This document shows, piece after piece, positions 8,641-17,124 of a stretch of 58,804 bases of DNA. The DNA lies in NCBI GenBank assembly GCA_027717645.1, contig JALLOG010000006.1:1-58804 (forward strand). Direction: 5' to 3'. The translations under genes and the position numbers were made by a program. The notes below the pieces were generated by a model, which saw only the letters and a program-made list of their open reading frames with translations, ran no database searches and had not been told where the DNA came from. Every line of letters begins with the position of its first letter. Within the stretch, counting starts at the first letter, position 1. This DNA comes from Desulfobacterota bacterium AH_259_B03_O07 (GTDB taxonomy: Bacteria > Desulfobacterota_D > UBA1144 > Nemesobacterales > CSP1-2).

Positions 8641-11600
8641 TTGATTATCCTTTCATAGTATTTCTTATTAAGATCGGTATACCCTTCAGGTGAACCGTCT
8701 TTAAACGCGTTGAGAAGACTGTCTTTAAACTCCTTACCAAATTCCGATTCTTGGGGTTTAGGAATTTCAACATAGCTAGTATCAATACCCAGAGGACTTT
8801 TTTTAAATTGATTGCTTCCCAAGACTAGAGGGACCGATGGACCTATTCCTTTGGCACTTAATTGAAAGTTCTGGAGCAATTTTTCCGCATCCCCACGAGC
8901 CTTGCTAAGTGATTTTATTGCTTCTTCCTGATTTGATATGGCTTTCGAAATATCTTTTCTATCTAGATTTCTTGTAGAGTTTTTCATAGATCTTTTGGCA
9001 TGATTTAGTATATCGCCGATCTCTGTGGGGAAAGGAAATTCACTTTGAAAATTATTTAATTCATCCGATAGGCCTGAAGTTTTTTCGAAAATATCATTTT
9101 GCCTTCGAGCAAGCTCCTCGTTTTTTGTCTCTCTATTTTTCCTTTTTAATAAATTTTCAATGTCTGTATGAATTTCTTTAGCTAATAATTCTGACTTTCT
9201 GATTTCTCTTGATGATTCTGCAATGTTTCCAATGCCCATTTTACTTAAATCACTTATACTTGTTATTCGTTCTTCAACTTCTTTTGAAATTGATAGTGCT
9301 TCATCAAATTCAAGTGACTGTAGCCACTTAGCTAGCAGCTCAGTTTTATCAAGTATCCGTTCGAAAAACCGCGTTTCATTTAGAAAATCATCTGAGAATG
9401 GATCGAGTGAAACCTCATCTTTTGTATGGTTAAGCAGTTCTTGTAGTTTTCTAATTTTAAGGATTTCACTTTCAACAAATTCACGAAGGTTCTGTCTATT
9501 AGAGGAATTGCTAAGAAGCGACTGTTTTAAATCCTGTGTTTTTCTTTTTAGGGATGTTTCCCCTTTTTCAATACTATTTATTCTAGTTATAAATTCAGTG
9601 AGTCTCATTATCTCCCTTGACAAAGTCGTACTACTATAAGACTTAAAACTACTTTCCAGAGATGCAATCATATCCTGAAAATTATTTTTTAAATCTTCCA
9701 ATAGGCTCAGAGCTGTATCGATATCGGCATTCTTTGCGTACTTTAATATCTCATCTAATTTTTCATCAGGAGCAATAGATGGGAAAGCATCAGGATTTAT
9801 AAATCCTCGTTGAATATCCCCGCTTAATTCATTCAATTTTTGGGATAGTTGTGAAAATAGGTTTTTAAGCTCTGAAATCTTTCTTTCAATATCGTTAATT
9901 GAATTTCCATCTCGACTGTTTTTCGTATTTTTTATAAGATCCTCTAACTCCTTATACTTTTCTAACATGTTTTTTCCATAAACCACAGATTCCCTTAGCT
10001 TTTCCCCTTCAAGCATTGAATCTAGAAATAGTATATCGCCCTCAAATTCGTTGATTTCTCGCGTAATTAGATTGTCTAATCTGGAGATATTATGTATCGA
10101 AAAAGAAGGCAGAATCCTTTGTCTTTCTTCAAGAAGGTCCCCAATTCTGGGTTTCATGTTCGATAGTCCAACATAGTAGGCATAATCCGAGAATTTATCG
10201 TTCTTCATTTTATCGAGTCCACTCTCTAAATGGAGTAAAGCTTTCTCAATCTTTGAAGTTATATTTGTTTGGGCTTTTTTGGTTTGAAAGAGCAATTTAT
10301 TGTTCTCATCTTTATGAAATTGTTGATTCGCATAGTTGTTTGGACCGTTTCTATTTATAGAGAGTGGACTGTCCTTTGATCTCGCTTGCTCTATTTCATC
10401 TGCAAGCACATCTATTAACTGTTCTTGAAGCTCTCGCGAAACTGACAAGAAATCTTCATGTTTTAACCTTGGATCGCTTAGTCTAAATCTTATTTCATTT
10501 GATATCCCAGCTTTAGGACCCGATACAGTATCATTATCAAGACCCTTTATTTTTACATTTATTATTTCATCTGGTTCTGCTTCTATATGACTGAGATCCC
10601 AGATGAATGTTCCTTCTAGAGATTTTGGCTCAATTTTATTTTGTTGTATCACCTTATTCCCTTTGTCAATACTAGAATCCCATTCAAGTTCTAATTTGGA
10701 TATTCCATAATCGTCGTAGGCGTTGTAGTGGATTTCCAATTTTTCTTTAATGCTACGATCAACTGTGTCAGAAGCGGGGAGATCAATCTTAATCTTCGGC
10801 TTGTGATCTTCTTTAGATGAAATTTGAAAGACTTCTGAACTTAGTCTTTTGTTCTTATCTTGAATGAAATAACTTCCGTCTGAAAGGATTATAAATTGAG
10901 CGTTAATCTTGCCATCTTCCATCACAACGGGAAGGGGAGGCCCATTTTTTAAGATAAGCTTACCCTTATCCATATCCTCAACCGGTGTAGCCTCGAAGGT
11001 GATATGAGTACCCTTAACGGCCTGTACACTTCCAGTACTTCCCTCTACTATCTTCTTCGGGATTCCTGTGTATGAAGGATAATCATATGTTATTCTAATA
11101 TCTGCCAGTCCTAGAAGTTTAGGGTGTTCTGATTTAAATAATCTTGTGCTAAAAAGTAAATTCCTATAGTCCGAGGGAGCGACGCTAATCGAGATTAAGA
11201 ATAAAATGAGTATTATGGCGAGAGGCTTCCAATAATTCCTTATTTTCTTAGGTGAAAAGGCAATTGCTAAATCAAGTAACTCTAATTTTCTAGTGACCTT
11301 GTAGATATGTGCTCTAATCAGGCTTTTGGAAACACCTATTTCTTCATCTTGTTTGCTTAGTTTCTTCTTAAGTAAAATAGCATTAATGCTGTCCTCTCCT
11401 AGGCCAGGCGATAATTTATTTAATTCGTGTGATATTTCGTGAATCTTCCCCTTTTTCGTGACGATAGAAATAACTAACCTCCAAAATCCATAGCAAATGG
11501 CAATTATCAATGCAATCTTTATGATTGAAAAGAAAATGATGTTCGAGTAAATGATCGAGAGTAGAGAAGTAATGGACAGGATGAAAAATGCAAAAAGAAA

Positions 11601-11759
11601 AAATTCAATAACTCCCTTTATGATAACGTTTTTATTACGCCTCTCTTCTAACTTCGATAGGAGTTGATCAAGATTCTGAACAGAATCATTATCCATGACA
11701 GGACTAAATTTTACACTAGTTGAGAAATTTAGAGAAATTGGTAAGAAAACGCGATTCAT
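8637..11759 (-). CDS. Large membrane-anchored coiled-coil protein, DUF4175-like
   Basis: 1040 residues. N-terminal hydrophobic segments at about 45-110 and 172-195 are followed by a large, probably periplasmic region with beta-rich Ig-like stretches (to about 430), then a long helical, Lys/Glu/Ser-rich coiled-coil region. The arrangement resembles DUF4175 proteins that occur with MoxR systems; the assignment rests on architecture, not on an invariant motif. The start is uncertain: neither ATG 11759 nor the in-frame ATG 11696 has a clear ribosome binding site. The shorter form (MDNDSVQNL...) looks more like a family N-terminus and would leave about 100 bases for a divergent promoter. First gene of the MoxR operon. 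Confidence 0.7.
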   Translation of the reverse strand: MNRVFLPISLNFSTSVKFSPVMDNDSVQNLDQLLSKLEERRNKNVIIKGVIEFFLFAFFILSITSLLSIIYSNIIFFSIIKIALIIAICYGFWRLVISIVTKKGKIHEISHELNKLSPGLGEDSINAILLKKKLSKQDEEIGVSKSLIRAHIYKVTRKLELLDLAIAFSPKKIRNYWKPLAIILILFLISISVAPSDYRNLLFSTRLFKSEHPKLLGLADIRITYDYPSYTGIPKKIVEGSTGSVQAVKGTHITFEATPVEDMDKGKLILKNGPPLPVVMEDGKINAQFIILSDGSYFIQDKNKRLSSEVFQISSKEDHKPKIKIDLPASDTVDRSIKEKLEIHYNAYDDYGISKLELEWDSSIDKGNKVIQQNKIEPKSLEGTFIWDLSHIEAEPDEIINVKIKGLDNDTVSGPKAGISNEIRFRLSDPRLKHEDFLSVSRELQEQLIDVLADEIEQARSKDSPLSINRNGPNNYANQQFHKDENNKLLFQTKKAQTNITSKIEKALLHLESGLDKMKNDKFSDYAYYVGLSNMKPRIGDLLEERQRILPSFSIHNISRLDNLITREINEFEGDILFLDSMLEGEKLRESVVYGKNMLEKYKELEDLIKNTKNSRDGNSINDIERKISELKNLFSQLSQKLNELSGDIQRGFINPDAFPSIAPDEKLDEILKYAKNADIDTALSLLEDLKNNFQDMIASLESSFKSYSSTTLSREIMRLTEFITRINSIEKGETSLKRKTQDLKQSLLSNSSNRQNLREFVESEILKIRKLQELLNHTKDEVSLDPFSDDFLNETRFFERILDKTELLAKWLQSLEFDEALSISKEVEERITSISDLSKMGIGNIAESSREIRKSELLAKEIHTDIENLLKRKNRETKNEELARRQNDIFEKTSGLSDELNNFQSEFPFPTEIGDILNHAKRSMKNSTRNLDRKDISKAISNQEEAIKSLSKARGDAEKLLQNFQLSAKGIGPSVPLVLGSNQFKKSPLGIDTSYVEIPKPQESEFGKEFKDSLLNAFKDGSPEGYTDLNKKYYERIIK

Positions 11760-11799
11760 GATATGATTATTGGCTTAAATAATCGATTGATTGATCCTC

Positions 11800-12222
11800 A
11801 TGAATAATAGGACTCTTCTTACCAAAAGGGTGGATTTTTCTGCGTCCCATAGATATTGGAACCCCAAATGGAGTGCGGAAAGAAACAAGAAAGTTTTTGG
11901 AAAATGCTCGAATAAGTACGGTCATGGACACAACTATTCCCTTGAAGTTACAATAGAGGGCGACGTCGATCCTGACACAGGAATGATCATTAATCTCTAT
12001 GACTTAAAGCCAATTTTTGATGATGTACTTAAAGATTTCGATCATAAACATCTTAACGAAGATAACCCATATTTCTTGGATATGATTCCTACAACCGAAA
12101 ATATTGCCCGTGTTTTATGGAATATTATTGGAGAAAAACTACAGGCAAATTCAAATTGTAGACTCTATAGAATAAGGGTTTACGAAACCCCGGATTTGTT
12201 TGTCGATTATTGGTTAGAGTAA
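11800..12222 (+). CDS. 6-pyruvoyltetrahydropterin synthase-like protein (copy 1)
   Basis: A 140-residue pterin enzyme predicted to convert dihydroneopterin triphosphate to 6-pyruvoyl-tetrahydropterin. Zinc ligands His17 (FSASH), His42 and His44 (GHGHNY), catalytic Cys36 (FGKC), an Asp-His pair in DFDHKHL and a substrate-binding Glu in VYET are all present. The FGKCxN..GHGHNY spacing is that of true PTPS rather than QueD. ATG 11800 is chosen over an in-frame TTG at 11791. First gene of the pterin operon; its stop overlaps the next start by one base. Confidence 0.88.
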   Translation: MNNRTLLTKRVDFSASHRYWNPKWSAERNKKVFGKCSNKYGHGHNYSLEVTIEGDVDPDTGMIINLYDLKPIFDDVLKDFDHKHLNEDNPYFLDMIPTTENIARVLWNIIGEKLQANSNCRLYRIRVYETPDLFVDYWLE

Positions 12223-12641
12223 TGGGAGAGGTTTGTAGCATTACAAAGGTATATCGGTTCTCAGCGGGACACAGGCTTTACCTTAAAGGCATTTCTGACG
12301 AGGAGAATTGGCGCATATTTGGCAAATGCACTAATCCTAAAGGACACGGACACGATTACTATATAGAAGTAAAGATTAGGGGTGAAATTCATCCGGAAAC
12401 GGGTATGGTTATTGATATTGGTAAATTGGATGAGTTAATGAAGGATGTTATTGACGAACTAGACCATAAGAGACTTGATGTAGAAGTTCCTTATTTTAGG
12501 GATTTTCAGCCATCCGGCGAGAATATTGCCAAATATATGTGGTCAAGTATTAAACCAAGGTTAAAAAGTGGAGAGCTTTATCATCTAAAGCTCTGGGAAA
12601 CTCAGAATAACTATTTTGAGTATTTTGAAGAGGATGATTGA
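12222..12641 (+). CDS. 6-pyruvoyltetrahydropterin synthase-like protein (copy 2)
   Basis: A 139-residue paralogue of the preceding gene with the same key residues at the same numbers: His17, Cys36, His42 and His44, plus ELDHKRL and the WET glutamate. The two sequences have clearly diverged, so this is an old duplication. ATG 12222 shares its A with the upstream TAA (TAATG), so translation is probably coupled; the upstream in-frame TTG at 12210 is not needed. Both copies look catalytically competent. They may act on different substrates, make a hetero-oligomer, or divide PTPS and side-chain-cleaving activities; the sequence does not decide. Confidence 0.88.
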   Translation: MGEVCSITKVYRFSAGHRLYLKGISDEENWRIFGKCTNPKGHGHDYYIEVKIRGEIHPETGMVIDIGKLDELMKDVIDELDHKRLDVEVPYFRDFQPSGENIAKYMWSSIKPRLKSGELYHLKLWETQNNYFEYFEEDD

Positions 12642-12646
12642 TTACT

Positions 12647-13198
12647 ATGAGTATTGAAGACGCTGTAAGAGAGATTCTACATGATATCGGGGAGGATCCA
12701 GACCGTAAGGGTCTAAAACAAACACCCGAAAGAATAGCGAGGATGTATAAAGAACTGACAACCGGCTATTTTATCTCACCACAGCAAATGATTAACGGTG
12801 CTATCTTTGACATTAAATATGATGAAATGGTTCTTGTTAAGGGCATAGAGTTTTACAGCCTATGTGAACATCATCTATTACCTTTTTTTGGTAAATGTAA
12901 TGTCGCTTATGTGCCAGATGGCAAGGTAATCGGTTTAAGTAAAATTCCCAGGGTTGTCGAACTATTTTCCCGAAGGCTACAGATACAAGAGGCAATGACT
13001 GTTCAGATTGCCGATTTCTTAGACGATGTGCTAAAACCGCAAGGAGTGGGTGTCGTGGCTGAAGCATATCATTTGTGTATGGCTATGAGAGGAGTCGAGA
13101 AATCAGAGGCCAGTATGATCACCAGTTCTATGCGTGGAGTTTTTAAGAAGGATGAGAGAACCAGGTTAGAATTTCTAAGCCTTATTGGTAATCGTTGA
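12647..13198 (+). CDS. folE: GTP cyclohydrolase I
   Basis: Converts GTP to 7,8-dihydroneopterin triphosphate, the first step of folate and tetrahydropterin synthesis in the cytoplasm. The 183-residue protein is of standard type IA length. Zinc ligands are Cys73 and His76 in SLCEHHLLPF and Cys144 in YHLCM; GKVIGLSKIPR and the basic substrate-binding region are conserved. ATG 12647 starts 5 bases after the PTPS copy 2 stop, with GAGG about 14 bases upstream. Its product is the PTPS substrate, so the three genes form a coherent pathway. The stop overlaps the start of an SDR remnant (TGATG). Confidence 0.95.
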   Translation: MSIEDAVREILHDIGEDPDRKGLKQTPERIARMYKELTTGYFISPQQMINGAIFDIKYDEMVLVKGIEFYSLCEHHLLPFFGKCNVAYVPDGKVIGLSKIPRVVELFSRRLQIQEAMTVQIADFLDDVLKPQGVGVVAEAYHLCMAMRGVEKSEASMITSSMRGVFKKDERTRLEFLSLIGNR

Positions 13199-13315
13199 TG
13201 AATAAAGTAGCCATTTTTACTGGAGCTGGAAGCGGAATCGGTAATGAAATTGATATTAGATATGAAAAAACGTGATCTTTTGATTTATCATTTCAATAAA
13301 AATAATATAAAATGA
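13198..13315 (+). pseudogene. Remnant of a short-chain dehydrogenase/reductase
   Basis: Starting at an ATG overlapping the folE stop, 25 codons encode a textbook SDR start: MNKVAIFTGAGSGIG, with the GxxxGIG cofactor loop. The frame then stops at 13275. An overlapping frame (from 13262) continues with KKRDLLIYHFNKN, which looks like SDR strand beta-2. The gene is therefore frameshifted and truncated within the Rossmann fold. Its place after PTPS-PTPS-folE suggests a lost sepiapterin-reductase-type step; the identity of the lost enzyme is inference. Confidence 0.7.
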
Positions 13316-13334
13316 GTTTAGGAACTATTTCGTT

Positions 13335-14654
13335 ATGATGAGAACGGTTGTTGTCGGCTTAAGTTATAAATCTTCTCCCGTTGAATTAAGGGAGCAATTC
13401 GCATTCACACAACCTATGCTGGAATCAGGACTAGAGGAATTATATAAGAAGGGGTATGTAGAAGAGTGCTTAATTCTTTCTACTTGTAATCGTGTTGAAG
13501 TTTATGCAGTTTCGGAAAATATTGAAGAGTGCGTAAATAGTATAAAAGAATTTTTAGCAGAGTTTCACAATGTTCCAGCGGAATATTTCTCAGAACATCT
13601 GTATATATCTATAGGTCATATAGCTGTCAGGCATTTATTCAATGTAGCATCTAGCATTGACTCTATGGTCGTTGGAGAACCTCAGATCCTTGGCCAAGTA
13701 AAGCAGGCTTACAAAACGGCTTCTTTAAAAGGAACGGTTGGACTTATATTGAACAGGCTATTTCATGCCGCTTTTTTTGTAGCCAAAAAGGTGAGATCGG
13801 AAACAATGATAGGTAACCAGGCTGTATCAATTAGTTATTTAGCTGTAGAACTAGCGAAAAGGATATTTGATGATCTCCATAAAAGATCGGTGCTAGTAAT
13901 TGGGGCGGGAGATATGGCCGAGCTTGCAGCCAAGCATCTCATCAGTGCCGGTATTAATGATTTGATCATTGCAAGTAGGCAGTTTAAGAATTCTGAAGCA
14001 CTCGCAAAAACACTCAATGGAAAACCAATTAGTTTTGATGAGGTTTATTATTTTCTTAGGAACACAGATATTGTAATCACTGCAACTGGTTCATCAGAAT
14101 TTATAATTAGACCCAATCATATGCGAGAAGCGTTGAAATTAAGAAACAACGAACCAATTTTTATGATAGACATTGCCGTTCCTCGTGATATTGATCCCAG
14201 GGTCGGGGAGTTATCTGACATCTATCTTTACGACATAGATGATCTTAAGGGTGTTCTTGATGACAATATTAAGTCGAGGCGCGAAGGCGTTAAAAGAGCT
14301 GAAGAAATTATCATACAGACGGAAAAATTTTTTCAAAGATGGCTCAATGGTTTAAAGGTAGTTCCAACTATTGTCAAACTTAAGAAAAGATTTGAAGATA
14401 TTAAAGATACAGAAGTTAAAAAGGCATTATTTAAGTTTGAGCATGTAAGTGAAAGGGAAAGAAAGATTATTGAAGCTATGGCATCTGGAATAATTAGTAA
14501 GATCCTTCATGACCCCCTCACAAATTTGAAGAAGGAATCCTCTACTTCGCTAGGCGCTTTATATATGGATTCATTACAACAACTCTTTAAACTCGAAGGC
14601 GACTTTAAGATGTTGGAAGACGAAAATGAGGCAAGTATTAAGGATTGGGAGTAG
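13335..14654 (+). CDS. hemA: Glutamyl-tRNA reductase
   Basis: First enzyme of C5-pathway tetrapyrrole synthesis, reducing glutamyl-tRNA to glutamate-1-semialdehyde with NADPH. 439 residues, normal length. The catalytic Cys51 lies in LSTCNRVEVYAV. The typical SMVVGEPQILGQVKQAY, the NADPH-binding VLVIGAGDMAELAAKHL and the C-terminal helical dimerisation domain are present. The start is ATG 13335 or the adjacent ATG 13338, with AGGA upstream. It overlaps hemC by 29 bases. It probably has its own promoter within the AT-rich SDR remnant upstream. Confidence 0.95.
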   Translation: MMRTVVVGLSYKSSPVELREQFAFTQPMLESGLEELYKKGYVEECLILSTCNRVEVYAVSENIEECVNSIKEFLAEFHNVPAEYFSEHLYISIGHIAVRHLFNVASSIDSMVVGEPQILGQVKQAYKTASLKGTVGLILNRLFHAAFFVAKKVRSETMIGNQAVSISYLAVELAKRIFDDLHKRSVLVIGAGDMAELAAKHLISAGINDLIIASRQFKNSEALAKTLNGKPISFDEVYYFLRNTDIVITATGSSEFIIRPNHMREALKLRNNEPIFMIDIAVPRDIDPRVGELSDIYLYDIDDLKGVLDDNIKSRREGVKRAEEIIIQTEKFFQRWLNGLKVVPTIVKLKKRFEDIKDTEVKKALFKFEHVSERERKIIEAMASGIISKILHDPLTNLKKESSTSLGALYMDSLQQLFKLEGDFKMLEDENEASIKDWE

Positions 14655-15549
14655 AGGGAGCAAACTTGCGCTCTGGCAAGCTGAACACATAAAGTCTCTC
14701 ATAGCGACTAAATTCCCCGATATTGAAATTCAATTAATCCCTATCAAGACGACTGGCGACAGACTATTAGACTCCCCACTTTCTGAGATTGGTGGGAAGG
14801 GTGTATTTATAAAGGAAATAGAGGATGCCCTCCTAAGGGATCGGATAGATATCGCTGTTCATAGCATGAAAGACTTGCCAGTGATCCTACCCGAGGGACT
14901 CAGAATAGGAGCTGTGGCCAAGAGGGATGATCCACGAGATGCCCTTATATCAAATGGGGGTGTCAGTTTCAAGAGGTTAAAAAGGGGGGCAAGAATTGGT
15001 ACAGGGAGTCTAAGGCGAAAAACACAATTACTTAATCATTCCCCTGATCTGGAAATTGTTCCCATTAGAGGAAATGTTGATACTAGATTAAGAAAGCTTC
15101 AGAATGGAGAATTTGACGCCATCATTCTGGCAATGGCTGGAATGGGGAGAATGGGACTGATTGACGAAGTAACAGAAGCATTTCCAATTGATTTCCTGAT
15201 ACCTGCACCGGGCCAGGGAATCATAGCTGTTGAGTCTAGGGAATCCGACACAGAAATTAATGATTTAATTAAAGAAATTAATCATTATGAAACAGAGATA
15301 GCTTCTGTAGCCGAAAGATCATTTCTCGAGGCAATAGGAGGAGATTGTAACATACCTGCTGGCTGCTATGCATCTGTGATCGATGATAGAATGAAGATAA
15401 TAGGATTTGTTGCTTCTCCGGATGGAAAGGATATGATAAGAGAAGAAACGGAGGGTTCAAAAATTAATCATCAATCACTAGGAAAAGAGGTTGCAAAAGA
15501 GATTCTTGAAAGTGGTGGAGAAAAAATCGCTTCAGCTATAAACCGATGA
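14626..15549 (+). CDS. hemC: Hydroxymethylbilane synthase (porphobilinogen deaminase)
   Basis: Joins four porphobilinogen units into hydroxymethylbilane in the cytoplasm. 307 residues. Family motifs are VLRIGSRGSKLALWQA at the start, AVHSMKDLP, IGTGSLRRKTQL and the cofactor Cys241 in GGDCNIPAG, which carries the dipyrromethane primer. ATG 14626 lies inside the 3' end of hemA with GGAAG just upstream, giving a 29-base overlap and probable coupling. hemB and hemD are not in the window. Confidence 0.95.
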   Translation: MRQVLRIGSRGSKLALWQAEHIKSLIATKFPDIEIQLIPIKTTGDRLLDSPLSEIGGKGVFIKEIEDALLRDRIDIAVHSMKDLPVILPEGLRIGAVAKRDDPRDALISNGGVSFKRLKRGARIGTGSLRRKTQLLNHSPDLEIVPIRGNVDTRLRKLQNGEFDAIILAMAGMGRMGLIDEVTEAFPIDFLIPAPGQGIIAVESRESDTEINDLIKEINHYETEIASVAERSFLEAIGGDCNIPAGCYASVIDDRMKIIGFVASPDGKDMIREETEGSKINHQSLGKEVAKEILESGGEKIASAINR

Positions 15550-15611
15550 CTAATGGTTCTTCTATCAATTTAAATTTTCAAATCACTTGAAAGAGGTTGA
15601 TTTGCTCTTTA

Positions 15612-15646
15612 TGCTAAATTCATATTAATGCTAAGTTAATTTAGCA
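15612..15646 (+). terminator. Probable terminator after hemAC
   Basis: TGCTAAATT (15612-15620) pairs with AATTTAGCA (15638-15646), followed by AGTTTTAAACTTTT. It sits between hemC and the exonuclease gene. The stem is AT-rich. Confidence 0.5.
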
Positions 15647-15701
15647 AGTTTTAAACTTTTAACCCTTCTATTAAAGTTAACACAATGATAAGGAGTTTGA
15701 T

Positions 15702-16529
15702 GTGTTATCCACGAGTCTTACTGATATACATTTCTCGTACTTAGATGTTGAGACAACTGGACTCGATCCTTATTCCGGAGATAGGATTTGTGAAATTTCT
15801 ATAGTCAAGACGAGGGGTAAAAAGGTTTTCGATAAGTTTGAGACCCTCATCAATCCCGGAAGAATTATCCCTACAAGAGCAGCATCCATACACAGAATTA
15901 CCGATGATATGGTTATGAAAGCACCATTTTTTAGGGACATAGCGTTGAATGTAAGGAATATCTTAGAGAATTCAATTATCGTTGCTCATAATGCAAAATT
16001 TGATCTAGAATTCTTACATTTGGAATTTAATAACCTAAAACTGGTACCTCCTGAAAATAAGGTAGTTGACACATTTGGAATTGCCAAGAGGTATTACAGC
16101 TTTCCAAGTAATAGTTTGGTTGAAATTGCAAAATGTCTCGGTATTTCAACATTAAGCAATCATCGAGCCTTCGCCGATGTAAGGATTACAATACAGGTAT
16201 TTGAATATTTTCTGCGAGATTTGAAGAGAGGGGGTATGAGGATTAAAAGCTTAAAGGATGTACTCAAACTTTCTGGTAGTTCAGTGAAAATCGAAGGACC
16301 CAAAAATTTAGTAATTCCACCCGAGATTGAAGAAGCTTTAAGAATAAAAGGTAGGCTTAAAATCAGGTATCTGTCGGCATACAGCGATACAACAACTACA
16401 AGGATAATAGAACCAATCGAGGTTAATCTAAGTAGAAGAAATACTTACGTTTTAGCTTATTGCCACCTTAGAAAACAGAGATGTAATTTTAGACTTGATC
16501 GCATCCTGGAAGTTAAATATATAACTTAA
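15702..16529 (+). CDS. DEDDh 3'-5' exonuclease fused to a WYL domain
   Basis: The N-terminal ~175 residues form a DnaQ/epsilon-type exonuclease: ExoI Asp15 and Glu17 in YLDVETTG, ExoII Asp in AHNAKFDLEFL, and ExoIII His and Asp in NHRAFADVR. The C-terminal ~70 residues (from about 210) resemble a WYL ligand-binding domain, with RIKGRLKIRYLSAYSDTTTT, TRIIEPIEV, YVLAYCHLRKQRCNFRLDRI and a final beta-strand. WYL domains usually regulate DNA-associated proteins in response to ligands or nucleic acid. The start is GTG 15702, with AAGGAG six bases upstream. The gene stands alone and is probably a DNA-repair or defence nuclease rather than the replicative proofreader. Confidence 0.82.
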   Translation: MLSTSLTDIHFSYLDVETTGLDPYSGDRICEISIVKTRGKKVFDKFETLINPGRIIPTRAASIHRITDDMVMKAPFFRDIALNVRNILENSIIVAHNAKFDLEFLHLEFNNLKLVPPENKVVDTFGIAKRYYSFPSNSLVEIAKCLGISTLSNHRAFADVRITIQVFEYFLRDLKRGGMRIKSLKDVLKLSGSSVKIEGPKNLVIPPEIEEALRIKGRLKIRYLSAYSDTTTTRIIEPIEVNLSRRNTYVLAYCHLRKQRCNFRLDRILEVKYIT

Positions 16530-16548
16530 ATATTCTATTAGCTTATTC

Positions 16549-16860
16549 TTAATCTTGTGTGGGTGCTGGAGTGACTCCTATCTTTAATTCTATTACTTCT
16601 GCCTCTAGTCGTTTTTTTTCTGCGATAAGCTTCTTTTTCTGGAATGTTAATTCACCAATTTTTTCCTGTAGCTCCTTTACTTCTGCTTGTAATTCATCCA
16701 AATCCTTCTTTATATCCTCTGTATCAGTTACTGCCTCTTCGATTTGAGTTGCAACAGTATCCTTTTCCTCTTCCTTTTCAACCTTATCCCTACAGCCAGA
16801 AATCACTGCCAAGTTTAAAAACAAACAAATAGTTAGAATTAAAGTATATATTTTATTCAT
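16549..16860 (-). CDS. Coiled-coil lipoprotein, Lpp-like in layout
   Basis: 103 residues: signal peptide with lipobox (VISGC, Cys23), an acidic linker, then a continuous heptad-rich coiled coil from about residue 40 to 92 (Leu/Ile at a/d positions, many Lys/Glu), and a short GVTPAPTQD tail. The ATG at 16860 has a strong GGAGG about 10 bases upstream. It may be a structural envelope lipoprotein. It lacks the C-terminal Lys used by Lpp to link to peptidoglycan. Convergent with the exonuclease gene. Confidence 0.8.
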   Translation of the reverse strand: MNKIYTLILTICLFLNLAVISGCRDKVEKEEEKDTVATQIEEAVTDTEDIKKDLDELQAEVKELQEKIGELTFQKKKLIAEKKRLEAEVIELKIGVTPAPTQD

Positions 16861-17124
16861 TATTTTTAAATCCTCCTTTAAGCAATCATTTTATAAATCT
16901 ATAGCTATTGTATCTAGTTGTCAATAAGAATCATTAGAGGCAATTTAGTATGTAGTTAAGCGTTTTTCCTGAAATTAAAAAACAAAAGAGTAATAAGATT
17001 AGCGAGTGTGATAACTTATTAAATCAGAAACGGTTATTGTATTAAAGGAGCTCTTTTAAGTATTTTAGATTAGCCTTAATATCTGTAATTAGTTACAAGA
17101 AAGAGAAATGTTAAAATATATATC

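Noticed and set aside
9223-9639. 138-residue ORF antisense to the DUF4175-like gene
   Set aside because: Ser/Phe/Leu-rich composition is the expected mirror of a Lys/Glu-rich coiled coil.
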